From: Diphasiastrum complanatum
Taxonomy: Eukaryota; Streptophyta; Lycopodiopsida; Lycopodiales; Lycopodiaceae
Length of the DNA stretch: 64,000 bases
NCBI GenBank assembly: GCA_029204225.1
Contig: CM055104.1
Span: forward strand, 41,259,390-41,323,389
Direction: 5' to 3'
Shown here: positions 45,017-56,766 of the stretch, in pieces
Layout: every line of letters begins with the position of its first letter
Position numbering within the stretch: the first letter of the stretch is position 1
Translations under genes and position numbers: made by a program
The notes under the pieces: model-generated
Database searches by the model: none
Told to the model about the DNA's origin: nothing
Seen by the model: the letters and a program-made list of their open reading frames with translations, nothing else

Positions 45017-45792
45017 ATGGCAGATGATAATGCAAATGCAGCTCTTGATGGTCAGGTGCCAATGTCTACCTATCTACAAATTTGCCAATAGCGTAAATTC
45101 AAGAACTTAATGAAATAAACAACAAGAATACTTTAAGAGATCAATAAATGGAAGTACTATTGAATCAAGTGAAATATTTATCCACACGAATTTGGGCTTT
45201 CAGCCTGAACCTTTTTTGGGGGAGAAGAAAGAGAAAAAACTCGAAGTTGTAGATGACTGGTTAACCAAGTGGACCGGTTATTTTAATCTACATGGAATTT
45301 GTGAAGAAAAAAAGATTGAGAGTGTTATTCTGTTCTTCCGTGGGAAAGCTTCGTCATGGTGGCATGATCTGCAACCTAAATCTACCACATGGGATGAGTT
45401 TATGGAAGTGTTCAAAAAGTCGTTTGTGGTTGTAGACGACTCGGATTTCTACCAAAGATTCGTTAACTGCAAAATGGGTACTCGAAGATGGACTCGTACT
45501 TGCAAGATTTTATGGATTTATGGAATAAAGTTCCCTCATTCAATGCAAAACTGGCACTATGGCAGTTTATCCTAGGTTTGCCTGCAGATTATTGGAATGA
45601 GTGCAAGCGTACTATGCTTCATACTTTCGATGAAGGCGTACGAGTTGCAAAAGCGTATGATTCCACAGTGGTGGCATCTAGGAAGCAATTACAGGCTAAT
45701 CCATTTGGATCATCTGGACCCAGCCAGAAGAAAGAAAAGAAAAGAGTTTGTAGGAATAAAAAATCCAAGTATTTCGATGAACTAGATCAAGT
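45017..45792 (+). pseudogene. Gypsy gag, N-terminal part (interrupted by Copia D)
   Basis: An ATG at 45017 opens MADDNANAALDGQVPMS. Decayed frames then reach the retrotransposon gag core at 45190-45640 (EVVDDWLTKWTGYFNLHG, VILFFRGKASSWWHDL, TTWDEFMEVFKKSF, then LQDFMDLWNKVPSF in the next frame). It ends in a basic zone (KKEKKRVCRNKKSKYF) where Copia D inserts. The zinc knuckle and protease follow at 57343, on the far side. There is a frameshift near 45480. Confidence 0.8.
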
Positions 45793-47245
45793 TGTTGGAA
45801 ATTAAGCCCACAGTTGCCTCCTTGGTGAATGACTAATTTCTATTTCGTGATTCTTCCTGCACGTTTATTGATCTTTGATCTAGGGTCAGGTGAAACCTAT
45901 TTTGGGTTCAAAGTCTGGTCATCTGATACCTACAGGAATCACAAACTTAGACAACCAATTTATTTGAAGAACGTATACAACGGGCTTCCGGCTGATCTCC
46001 AGCAAAGGATAACCAATCCTGTCATAATTTCAAGTTCAGATGTTAAGTTCAATAATTTGATGTCATTGAAGACTTGGCCATCTTCAAGGACTTCCACGAA
46101 ATTAGCATTTAGAATAAGTCTGCAGAAATACATTGCTTTCGCGACAGTCTGCAAAAATACTCTCTAAGTGCCACGACAATTTGCAGAAATGAACATTGTT
46201 TTCAATAGCTTCGGCTTTTTCGCATTTTTTCGAAATGCGACACTTGCATAGTTCAAAAGTTTAACTGCTCTTAACACCTTTGGTTTTTTCGTATTTTTTT
46301 CGAAAAGTGCAAAGAGAGAAAATCCCCGAAGGTCATCTATTTTCATAAGTTAAACTGTTTCAAGGGCACCTTTGGTTTTTTCGCAAAATCTCGAAGAGAG
46401 AGAAAATACCGAAGGTCGTCTATTTTTTAACGAGGAACATTCCATCACTTCCCAAAATTTTCGAAGTGAGAGAAAACCACTTCACGTAAAATGTGAAATG
46501 AGAGAATTTGCGACATCCTCGTCAACGTCAACGTTTCTGATTTGTTGACCGTATATATGTTGTGTACAGTTGTCACAAAAGCCATATACTTTCAAGTACA
46601 ACGGCTTTCCTAATCAGGTGACAATCATTCAATGTAATTAATACACGGATGAAATCTATAAATAGATCACAGATTACGGGTTGCTCCGTCCATGAGACAC
46701 ATTGTTTGAGCATCCCAATTACGCCGTTAGTTTTTGTTGTAATTGTTATTTTGTATTGTGCTTCAGTGTAATATAACAGCAGCTTGTTTTTATCTGTATA
46801 CAACGTAGATGAATGCTTGTTGTGATTGAATGCACTTTCATTATTGTTTGATCGTGCTTGTTTACTCACTCTGATCAGAACACGGACGTCTACGACTCCT
46901 TAGTTTCTGATCAGATGATGGTTGTCTTTGACGCCTGAGGAACTCGTGTTATCATATTGCTCTTCCATTCATTTCAAAACTATACTTCACATTGAATTAG
47001 ATTTTAGTAGCACCACACACAAACCATCTCTAATCTCTTCGGTGGACTGTACTCTTATTTCAGAGTGTGAATTAATTTTTAAGATCTTGTTGGGCAATTA
47101 GAACACTTAAGACTGTGATTACATTTAGCATAAGCTGTCTATTAGACTGTTTTTTCATTTAGCAGCTGATTAGAACAGGAGAGTTGTTTCGCAATATTCC
47201 TGCTCTCTTCTCCGTTCACGTTCTTCTATCTCCTTTGCCCCATCA
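45793..47245 (+). repeat. 5' LTR of Copia D
   Basis: Runs from TGTTGGAAATTAAG to GCCCCATCA, 1,453 bp. The first ~575 bp recur at 56767-57342 with visible divergence. The interior repeats a TTTTTTCGCA and CGAAGAGAGAGAAAA theme several times (46200-46510). A primer site follows 3 bp after its end. Confidence 0.85.
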
Positions 47246-47248
47246 GAT

Positions 47249-47260
47249 TGGTATCAAGGC
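47249..47260 (+). other. Decayed primer binding site of Copia D
   Basis: TGGTATCAAGGC matches the methionine-tRNA site TGGTATCAGAGC at ten of twelve positions and sits 3 bp after the LTR. Confidence 0.7.
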
Positions 47261-47312
47261 ATAGCCCAAATAAACCGAGAGATTAAGTTTGTTCTATTTG
47301 TATACTGTTATC

Positions 47313-50300
47313 ATGTCTCATATAGGTAGCTCGTCATCTTCATCACTCAGTGAAGCTAGAGTCATTTACAAGTTCAATGGTTCTAACTTCTACATTTGGA
47401 AGTTAAAACTTAGAATGATGTTGATAGATAGAGATCTTTGGGATGTAGTAGAAGGTGCAGACCTGAAACCAGAAGATGGTGATCAAGCAAAGGCCTAGAG
47501 GATCAAAGATCATAAGGCCCTAGCATGTATCACACTCAATCTAGTCGACTCCCAAATATCTCACGTCACCACGTGTAAAACCTCTAAGGAAGCACTGGAC
47601 TTGTTATCAAATATTTATGAGACTCACAATGTAACCACGAGATTACATCTTAGAAGGAAGTTCTTTACTCTTAGCATGTCTGATTCTACTGCCATCACTT
47701 CTCACAACAACAGCTTCAAATCTCTATTAGATTAGTTATCAGCTGTAGGATGTTCTATTCAAGATGATGATGCCATTATGACCTTGCTTTCTTCTCTTCC
47801 AAAGTCTTATGAGCACTTTGTGGTGATGATCTCCACACAACCCGACCTCACTCTTCAAAAGGTGATCGGTCATCTTCTTCAAGAAGAAATACGGAGAAAG
47901 ACTAGCAGCCTGTCCATCAAAGACAAATTCATGGCTCTATACACCAAGAGGAAAAACTATTTCAAGGGCAAGAATCAAGTGCAGTAGCAATAGTAGAAGC
48001 CTCACACTCAAGGTGAGCATGGTGGAAAGCTTTTCTACAGATATTGCAAAAGAACCAATCACAACATCAAGGAGTGTCACATCCGCATCTACAACGAGGC
48101 GAAGAACCAACAACAATAACAGCAGGCAGGCTCCTCCAATGCAGCAAATTCAAGGAGTCAGATACACACTTGTTAATGGCTTACAACAACAGCGTAGACT
48201 ATGATAGCTGGTACCTGGATAGCGATGCTACCCAACACATGGCCTCTCGTAAGGAATGGTTTACAGAGTACACAGCTTACAGTAGAGACCAATTCATCTT
48301 CCTCGGAGATTCTAGCACCATACGCGTGGAAGGCAAAGGAGCAGTGAAGATCAGCTTCAACAACAATCTATCCATTTCTGTTCCTAACGTCCTTCACGTT
48401 CTTCAATTATCAAAGAATCTGTTATCAGTCTCTAAGATAACTGATGAGAGCTACACTGTTACTTTCTCATCTGAGTAGTCTACAATAGTCGAGGAAGATA
48501 CTACTCTGACTACATGCACTAGAGTCGGAAACTTTTATGTACTCTCTAATTCAGTTGCCTTAGCTAGTATCTCTAATGAAAATGTAAACAATAGTGCTAA
48601 TTTGTGGCATAGTCGATTTGGACACGTGAATACAAGATCACTTTCTTATATGCGTTGTAATAATTTAGTTGATGGTTTGTATTTCCCGTCTTCATTAGAT
48701 AGGAAATATTTCTTTTGTGAATCATACATCTATGGGAAGCACTCTAGAAGCAAGTTTCCAAAATCACACTCCATCAAAACAAAGCATGTATTAGATCTTG
48801 TACATAGTGATCTCTATGGTCCAATGCCAACTCCATCATTGGGAGATGCAATCTATTTTATCACATTCATAGATGACTATTCTAGATCGTCTACAATCAT
48901 GTTCATTAAGCACAAATCTGAAGCCTTTGAATGCTTCAAGAGATTCAAGGCCATGGCTGAGACACAAACGTCTAGGAAAGTGAAGGCACTCTGAATTGGT
49001 GGTGGCGGCGAATACATCTCTAACGAGATGTCCGACTACATGGCTGAACATGGTATTAGAAGACAGTTCACCACTTCCTATTCACCTCAACAGAACGAGA
49101 TTGTAGAAAAGAAGAATTGAACTCTTCTCAACTCAGCCAAATTCATGCTACATCAAGCACACCTACCTGCGAAGTTTTGGGCAGAAGTTACTGCCACAGC
49201 CTGTTACGTGTAGAACAGATTCAGCACCAAAGCCGTTTACAACAAGACTCCTCATGAAGTTTGGCATGGGCACAAGCCTAGTGTCCACCACTTAAAAACC
49301 TCTGGTTGTATATGTTTTGTTCACATTCCTAAACAGCTTAGGAAGAAGATGGACCATAGAACAAATAAATATATTTTCATTGGCTATCCTGATGAACATA
49401 AATCTTATAAAGTTTAAGATCCATCCACCAATGTAGTATTTGTCTCTAGGGATGTAATATTTCAAGAACATACATATTATGATTTCAAACAACAATCAAT
49501 AAACGATGCTATGTCATTTCATCCTATTTTACATAGCATGGATTCTTCCAACGTTGATGTTCCTTCTACAGAACCTACAGCTACAGCTACAGAAGCCGAG
49601 CAGTCGACAATACCTGTCATCAGACCAGACCAAGCTAGCTCGAACAGATCTGAAGAAATTCAAGAAGAAGCATCACCGCATCCTGGTCAACCCAACATCC
49701 GCAGATCCTCATGGACTTGGACAGTTCCTGAGAGGTATGCACCTCAATCACTTTGGACTTCATCAGAAGAACCAGAGAGCCTAGTCGAAGCAATTAACTC
49801 TAAGGATGCTGTGAAGTGGCAAGAAGCTATGGAAAGCAAGTACAACTCACTTTTAATGAATCAGACCTGGACACTAGTCGACTTCCCCACTCACAAGAGA
49901 GTTATTGACAACAAGTGGATCTTCAAGAAGAAGATCAACTCTGATGGTTCCATTGCAAAATGGAAAGCACGGCTGGTGGCTAAAGGATTCACTCAAGTCC
50001 AAGGAGTGGATTATTAAGAAATTTTCAGTCATGTCATCAAAATGCAATCAATCAAGACTCTGATTGCACTAGTAGTCATGAAAGACCTCGAAATGCACTA
50101 AATGGAAGTCAAGAAAGCATTTCTCAACGACAATGTCGAAGAGGAGTTGTACACCTTCCAACCAGAAGGATTCGAAGCCAAAAGCCAAAAGCACAAAGTG
50201 TGCAAGCTGCACAAAGCAGTCTACAGTCTGAAACATGTCACAAGAGCATGGTTCGATAGAATCAACTCTTATCTCATTCAATTAGGATTTGCAAACAATT

Positions 50301-51276
50301 CAGCTAACTGTAATGTTTATTCAAAGCATATAGGCACCAATTCAGTTCACATAGCTCTTTATGTAGATGATGAATATATTTTGTCTAATGACACTTCTCT
50401 TCTGCACACTACTAAGAGTGATCTGTCAAAGGAATTTGACATTATTGATTTAGGAGCTGTTCATTCTTTGCTAGGAATTCACATTACTAAAAATATACTT
50501 CAAAAAAAGATTTATCTTAGCCAGTAGGCATATCTAAAAGGCATTTTAAAAAAGTTTTATATGTCTGATTGCAAACCAGTTAATACCCCAATGGATCCAA
50601 GTATAGTATTGACTAAACCTTCTTGTGTTGAGACTGATAGTGAAGTACTCGACTTAGCGAAGTACCCTTATCATTCATTGATCGGATCTCTAATGTATGC
50701 AATGTTGTGTACTAGACCAGATTTAGCATACACTGTTAGCACATTAAGTCAATTCATGTCTAATCCTAGAATCTCTCATTGGAAAGCATTAAAGAGAGTG
50801 ATGAGATATATTCAGAGAAGTTTAGACCACATTTTATGTTACGATGGAAATGCTATCGACTCACTCGTCTTGCGAGGTTACTCCGACTCAGATTGGGGAG
50901 GAATAGTCTCTACCAGAAAATCTACCTCCGGGTTCTGTTTCTATCTAGTAGGGGGCCTGATTTCGTGGAACTCAAGAAAGCAGAAATCAGTTGCGCTTTC
51001 TTCGATAGAGGCAGAGTACATCGCAGCATGCCAAGCTTCAAAAAAAACTATATGGATCAGGTTATTACTTCACGACCTTCATCACACTCAGTTCAATGCT
51101 ACCACCATTTTGTGTGACAACTTGAGCTGTATTTCACTGTCACTGAATCCCAGATTTCATGGCAAATTCAAGCACATAGAAATCCAATATCATTTCATTC
51201 GGGAGAAAGTTTTCTCAGGGCAAGTGATCCTTCAATACTGCTCCACAACAGAAATGGTCGCAGACATCTTCACCAA
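47313..51276 (+). mobile_element. Copia D gag-pol
   Basis: A nearly full-length Copia polyprotein broken by stops. Gag starts at the ATG at 47313 (ARVIYKFNGSNFYIWKLKLR). A knuckle remnant (CKRTNHNIKECH) lies near 48035. Protease WYLDSDATQHM (about 48210) has DSDA instead of DSGA. GAG-pre-integrase is at 48602 (LWHSRFGHVNTRSLSY), integrase at 48790-49230 (DLVHSDLYGPM, FIDDYSRS, GGGGEYISNE), RT at 49850-50400 (DNKWIFKKKINSDG, KARLVAKGFTQVQG, ALYVDDEYILSN, so the YVDD box is intact) and RNase H at 50660-51276 (GSLMYAMLCTRPDL, GYSDSDWGG, ALSSIEAEYIAA, ADIFTKAL). Many stops read as C-to-T changes: TAG at 47733, 49211 and three near 47985-47996, TGA at 48992 and 49118. The last codons continue at 56683 beyond Copia E. 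Confidence 0.92.
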
Positions 51277-51281
51277 AGCGC
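51277..51281. repeat. Target site duplication, left copy (AGCGC)
   Basis: AGCGC lies directly before the TGTGAAGG start of Copia E and again directly after its TCTCACA end at 56678-56682. Confidence 0.9.
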
Positions 51282-51935
51282 TGTGAAGGATTTCAGATCA
51301 TTCAAGATCCAATCCATGTCCCTGATCTTTGGTTACAATAAGGAGCAAACCAACAATCCTGCCAATGTAGAAAAATCAGTATCTACATACAAAATGAGAT
51401 GAAAACTCTAATAGATACTGATCAAACATGAACCAAAACATAAAATATGTTTGTTGTCCATACAATTATAGTACCCTACTGTATTTCACATGTGTGGAAC
51501 CAAAAATAGCAATAAATGATCATTCTAGACATAGAATTGCAAGATAACATCATGAGAGTGCATCAATGAGTAGTAGAACCCAAAGAGAACCATGTATAAT
51601 GATGAAATCAGAGAGAGAAGAGAGAAGATATGTCTCTCCACGAGTTACATCCTTTTATAGAGTGTCCAAACCCTATTTGGCCACTTGGCTTTCCCTCCAA
51701 AATGTAAACCCTACTATTTTTGGGTCTAGATTCAATGTACCCAAAGTACAAATTTGAATCTCTCTCAAACTTGACTACCAACTTTCCCACACTTTCAAAA
51801 AGTGTTTATTGAATGTATTCTAAACTAATATAACTTCAAAAAGTCTATCTCTAAGTCTAAAATGAGTTTTGGCCTCTTATTGACAATTTACCAAAATATG
51901 ACTAAACTAGACTAAACTAGTTGAAATCTCTCACA
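51282..51935 (-). repeat. 3' LTR of Copia E
   Basis: 654 bp, ending TCTCACA at its plus-strand right edge, followed by the reverse complement of the polypurine tract. Confidence 0.92.
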
Positions 51936-54090
51936 CTCCCTCTTCAACTAGTTTTGGCATAGTTTTAACCATACTACTTTGATTCAACTTTAGAATGATC
52001 TTCATCCTAAGTATAGATCTCTTTTCTAAGGTTCTAAAGTATCTTTCATAATTGATATAGAGAATAGTGTCCAAATTGGATGCTTTACTATTTCTCACAT
52101 CAATTTTACACATCAAGATATAACTAGAACATGAAGAACCAAATAGAATGTGAATGAAATGATTTCTCCATGCTTCAAACTTTGAACTCTCTGAAAAATT
52201 ATAGCAACTAAACAATAAATGTGAGTGATGACCATTTGCTTGTTTGTCTCCTCCAACTTTGTCCTTTCTTGATATGTCTCCACCATAAAACTCCATGAAT
52301 GAGCCTCCATCTCCATCTTGCCAAAAGATATCATCAAAACTTGGAAATCCATGAGTAGGTGAGTACATAAATGATGCAAATCCAGCACCACATGACTTCA
52401 TAAACCAAGTAGGTTGCACTAGTCCATCTTCAAGATCTACCTGACACAAGAAAATGACCATGAATTCACCAAAAAATGACAATCTCCAAACATTGGCATC
52501 AAGTAACTCAAAACTTGAGAACTTGATCATGGATGAGTGATATAATGAGCCTCTAATAGCTTCATTTCCATCAGCAAAACCAGCCAAGAATGCTAGTACA
52601 ACTCCAACAATAAGATATTGCAAGACAATGTAGCTAGTTTGTCTATATCTTGACAATTTGCACACATCCACATGAAATAGCTCAAACATGAGATAGAACA
52701 GGTAAAGTAAACTTGAATAACACTTCTTTGCTGCTCCTTTGACCTTACTTGATTCTTCAATAAGCTACAAAAACAGATTCATAACATCTTTGCCAAATAG
52801 CTTTCTTTTGATGCTCTTAACTAGCTCCAAATTGCCACCTTTCCTTTTGTGTTGTTGAAGCCCTTTGAGACCAAGCTTTTCCAGTATGAAAACCATTAGA
52901 ACCAATATCCACTTGCATAGCACAAGAAAATTCTCCAAAACATGTGAGTAAAGCAAAGTGAGTTGCTTCCACTTGCTTACCTTTCTCTTGATCATCAAAG
53001 ATATCAAAGATATGAATATCTTCAGACCTGAAACTCTGAAAATACTCCCTCTCAAATATATGATCTAGATCCAACAAGATCTCATCAATGCTTGATCTCA
53101 ATCTTCCATAAAGGTTAGTGAAAACAATGTCACCAATGTCACCATCATAAATCAAAAGATATATTCCAAAATTTCCATCCAACATGAAATAGAGTAGGTG
53201 AAGATGAGTATCAAACCTAATTAATCTAGCCTTCTTGAGTCCATAAAAAAACCTCAATAAGCTTACCAATGAGATCTCCCTTTCCTTGAAAAAATTGCCT
53301 CTTGATTTGCTCCATGTAGTCTTCTCCAACCAACCTTTTGCCATCTCGATCATGAGTGATCAATTCACAATCATAGAATCCTTTGAGTTGATGAAGAGAT
53401 GTGAGATCCATACCTTGGATCTTCCCAAGAACCAATATTCCATTGCTCTTTCCCTCATAAGTCTCCCTCTTAATGACTGCATCATAAAAAGTAGAAACCT
53501 CAAAGACATTAGAAGCCATGAAAAAAATGATTAGTACCTTCAACATAAGGATGATTGAAGTACTCTCTTTTTTCAAACAAGAACTTCTACTCAATGAATT
53601 AGGTAATGACTCATATGATAATGATTCTCACTATCATTCACAATGACATCATTCAAAGTACATCCTACTTTGAACTCTTCACATACTTCTCTTCTTCTTG
53701 ACTTGTGACTATCTCCCTCACCAAGTCTCTTGATAGAACCATTTGATCTACTCTCTTTATGAAGACATGTGACTCCACTTATTGGAAAAATGACTTTCTT
53801 GGACTCATCACAAAAGAATGTAAAAGAACCACCTTCTTCATGAATGCACCTAGCAACATCTTTTTCCATATGATCAAAGAAATCATTAGCAAGAATCTTT
53901 TCCAAGGAAGAATCTTCACCTCCATTGATGAAGTTAACTCTTTCCTTACCTTTTGCATGCTTGCACTTGCCATGAAGAACCATTGAAACACCATCATTAT
54001 CCTCAAGACTAGCCAGGTTAGCACAAAGATGAACATTTCCAAGAAGCATATTAGATCTTGACCTAGATCTAGCATAAGGAAGCTTGTTAG
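51936..54090 (-). pseudogene. Copia E pol region without catalytic motifs
   Basis: Long open frames cover most of the region (54415-53591, 53594-53226, 53353-52817, 52689-51931 on the minus strand), yet the expected integrase DDE, RT YVDD and RNase H residues are absent. Faint positional echoes remain. EEGGSFTFFCDES stands where integrase has DNGGEF-type sequence, RSNGSIKR where it has NGVxER, FYGLKKARLIRFDTHLH where RT has LYGLKQAPRAWY, and TILYINYERYFRTLEKRSI where RNase H has IxYHFIR. This suggests a pol that diverged beyond function while staying largely free of stops. The alternative is replacement by unrelated sequence. Confidence 0.55.
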
Positions 54091-55421
54091 ACTTTGCATA
54101 AGGCCCACCAATCTTATTGATGCTAAAAGGTAACTTTGAAAAGTTGAGACCAATCTCCTTTTCCATTCCATCCTTTTTGTTAGCCATAACAAAAGCATCA
54201 AGCTTGAAAATTCTATCTTGTCTATTGCCCCTAGCAACCAAGATTTCTTCCTTTGTAATGAAGCAAGCATCACCACCAAACTTTACCATATATCCTTTCT
54301 CTATCATTTGACCAACACTTAACAAATTTTTTGAAAGTGAAGGAATGTAAAGAACACCATCAAGTCTTGCTTTCCTATTAGTAGAGAGACATAGGAATTG
54401 AACCAGTACCTTCAATCACACACTCACCACCATTGGCCATGTGAATTGCTTTCTTGGCTCCGTCATAAGTGACCAAAGAAGTAAAGAACTCCTTGTGACT
54501 AGTCATGTGTGAACTAGCTCCACTATCAATCCACCATGAATCTTTGTCACCTTCACTTGATATTGGACTTGAAGAACACATCAAAAGAGAATCACCACCA
54601 CCTAGATCCTCATCATTAGTAGTAAAGTTGATTTGCTTGCTACCTTCATCTCTTTGCTTCTTCAAACATTCATTTGCAAAATGTCTTTTGATTCCACAAT
54701 AAAAGCATTTAAACTTTGACTTATCTTTCTTTTTTCCGAAAGAGGAAGTCTCACCTTGATCTTGCCCTTTAGACCACTTTCCTTTGCCTTTGCCCTTGAA
54801 CTTGCCTTTGATGAACATAGCATCCTCTTCATAATGAGATGTTGATGTAGATCCATCTCCTCTTGATTGAAGCCTATACTCCTCATTCACCAAGGTCTCT
54901 TGCAAATCCACAATACTTGGCAAAGTCTTTTGAATAGCAAAACTTTGAACAAGATTAGCATGATCATCCAACAAGCCATTAAGTATAACTTGAACAAGTT
55001 TCACCTCCTTAATGCTTTCATCATTGAATGTTTTAACCCTCAAAACAAAAGCATGAGTACTCTCTTTCTTCTTTTGCAAACTTTGAAAGATTTACCTCCT
55101 AAGAGTAAGCACTCTTGATGTAGACTTGGGATCATAAAGCTTTTTCAAAGCTTCCCAAGCCTCCAAAGATGATGTGCACTTACCAACTTCCTTGAGAAGT
55201 TCATTGGTAACATTCATCTTAATCATGTGTAGAGCTTTCTTTGCCCTCTTGTCATACCTCATTTGATCTTGAGGTGCTTGAGGTCTCTCCTCCACACCTG
55301 CAACAATCTCCATCAACTCATTCATCTCCAATAACGACTCCATCCTCACCTTCCAAGTAGAATAGTTGATTGAGGTAAGCCTATCATTGCTCTCCAACAT
55401 AAAGCCACCACTTGTAGCCAT
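54091..55421 (-). CDS. Copia E gag and protease
   Basis: The minus-strand ATG at 55421 opens MATSGGFMLESNDRL. The gag N-terminal domain follows (INYSTWKVRMESLLEM, ALHMIKMNVTNELLKE, LEAWEALKKLYDP). A TAA at 55094-55092 interrupts, and the same frame continues IFQSLQKKKES, then VKLVQVILNGLLDDHANLVQS. A CCHC zinc knuckle (CFYCGIKRHFANEC, near 54700) and an intact aspartic protease triad WWIDSGASSHM (near 54525) are present. The frame breaks near 54380 and resumes in the GVLYIPSLSKNLLSVGQM region, a normal part of Copia proteases. Everything needed for particle formation is legible except for the TAA and the late frameshift. Confidence 0.8.
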
Positions 55422-56009
55422 GTTGAAGTGACCTAATATTCTTCTTTCAACCTGTTCCAACGCACAAAGCACTCTCTTGAATGTCAACAAATGAACTCAA
55501 GAAGAAATCACAAAGATATGGAACCTCTCAAATCTCTTCTAGCACTCTAACTAGAAAATCAACACATAGAATAGTGAAATCTTGATCAACCTATTATCTA
55601 TCCTCAATCTAATGATTCTTGCCACTTCATAAGATTGAAACACACTCAAATGAAGTTCAGTAACCTCAAAAACTAGAGATCCAATCAAAATTAGGGTTTT
55701 GACAAAATCACAAAAAATTGAATATCTCAAATTCTACATGCAATTTCTAGAAACTTGATATATCTTCTTGTAGACTCCAATGAGACCTACCTAAAAAGAC
55801 CAAAAATTGTCTAATTTCAGTAAACCAAGTGTGAAATCATAATTGATCAAGTATATAATCCTATATTGAGCTTTGACCTACAAAAGATCCAATCTACATA
55901 TGCAAAAGTGTTGATTTTTGAGTAGAAATCAATCTAGCATGCTCTGGCATTGGTAACTCCTCCAAATTCTTGCTAAAGATGGCTGATCCTTTCATAACCT
56001 GAAACAGAA

Positions 56010-56023
56010 GAGCTCTAAAACCA
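56010..56023 (-). other. Primer binding site of Copia E (variant)
   Basis: The minus strand reads TGGTTTTAGAGCTC directly against the LTR, a two-base variant of the methionine-tRNA site TGGTATCAGAGC. Confidence 0.75.
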
Positions 56024-56677
56024 TGTGAAGGATTTCAGATCATTCAAAATCCAATCCATGTCCCTGATCTTTGGTTACAATAGGGAGCAAACCAACAATC
56101 CTGCCAATGTAAAAAAATTAGCACTACATACAAAATGAGATGCAAACTCTAGTAGATACTGATCAAACATGAACCAAAACATAAAATATGTTTGCTATCC
56201 ATACAATTATAGTACCCCTACTGTATTTCACGCGTGTGGAATCGAAAATAGCAATAAATGATCATTCTACACATAGAATTGCAAGATAACATCATGAGAG
56301 TGCACCAATGAGTAGTAGAACCCAAAGAGAACCATGTATAATGATGAAATGAGAGAGAGAAGAGAGAAGATATGTCTCTCCATGAGTTACTTCCTTTTAT
56401 AGAGTATCCAAACACTATTTGGCCACTTGGCTTTCCCTCCAAAATGTAAACCCTACTATTTTTGGGGCTAGATTCAATGTACCCAAAGTTCAAATTTGAA
56501 TCTCTCTCAAACTTGACTACCAACTTTCCCACACTTTCCGAAAGTGTTTATTAAATGTATTTTGAACTAATATAACTTCAAAAAGTTTATTTCTAAGTCT
56601 AAAATGAGTTTTGGCCTCTTATTGACAATTTACCAAAATATGACTAAACTAGACTAACCTAGTTGAAATCTCTCACA
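56024..56677 (-). repeat. 5' LTR of Copia E
   Basis: 654 bp, the same length as its partner at 51282-51935. Substitutions are scattered, many of them transitions (for example CACATG versus CACGCG). Confidence 0.92.
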
Positions 56678-56682
56678 AGCGC
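56678..56682. repeat. Target site duplication, right copy (AGCGC)
   Basis: Second AGCGC flanking Copia E. Copia D coding resumes immediately. Confidence 0.9.
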
Positions 56683-56766
56683 TTTCCAGGATCAAGCACC
56701 AAAAGTTCTTCAATATGCTGAACTTGACGAAGATACCAAGGCACCACCCGTGACCTTAAGGGGGAC
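56683..56766 (+). pseudogene. Last codons and polypurine tract of Copia D
   Basis: After the target duplication the frame gives the usual Copia tail (RIKHQKFFNMLNL). CTTAAGGGGGAC then abuts the 3' LTR start at 56767. Confidence 0.85.

Larger units (their letters stand above)
51282..56677 (-). mobile_element. Copia E: structurally complete nested element
   Basis: The 5,396-bp element lies in reverse orientation at the end of the Copia D pol. It has two LTRs of 654 bp each, TG...CA ends, a 5-bp AGCGC target duplication, a polypurine tract (minus-strand GAAGAGGGAG next to 51936) and a primer site (56010-56023). By eye the two LTRs differ at about 30 positions, so the insertion is much younger than its surroundings. 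Copia D's final codons resume in frame after the right target duplication. The interior has readable gag and protease but no recognisable catalytic integrase, RT or RNase H. Confidence 0.93.

Noticed and set aside
52113..52391. Additional overlapping minus-strand frames in the Copia E pol region as separate genes.
   Set aside because: They overlap the longer frames that retain pol-like order and show no independent start context.
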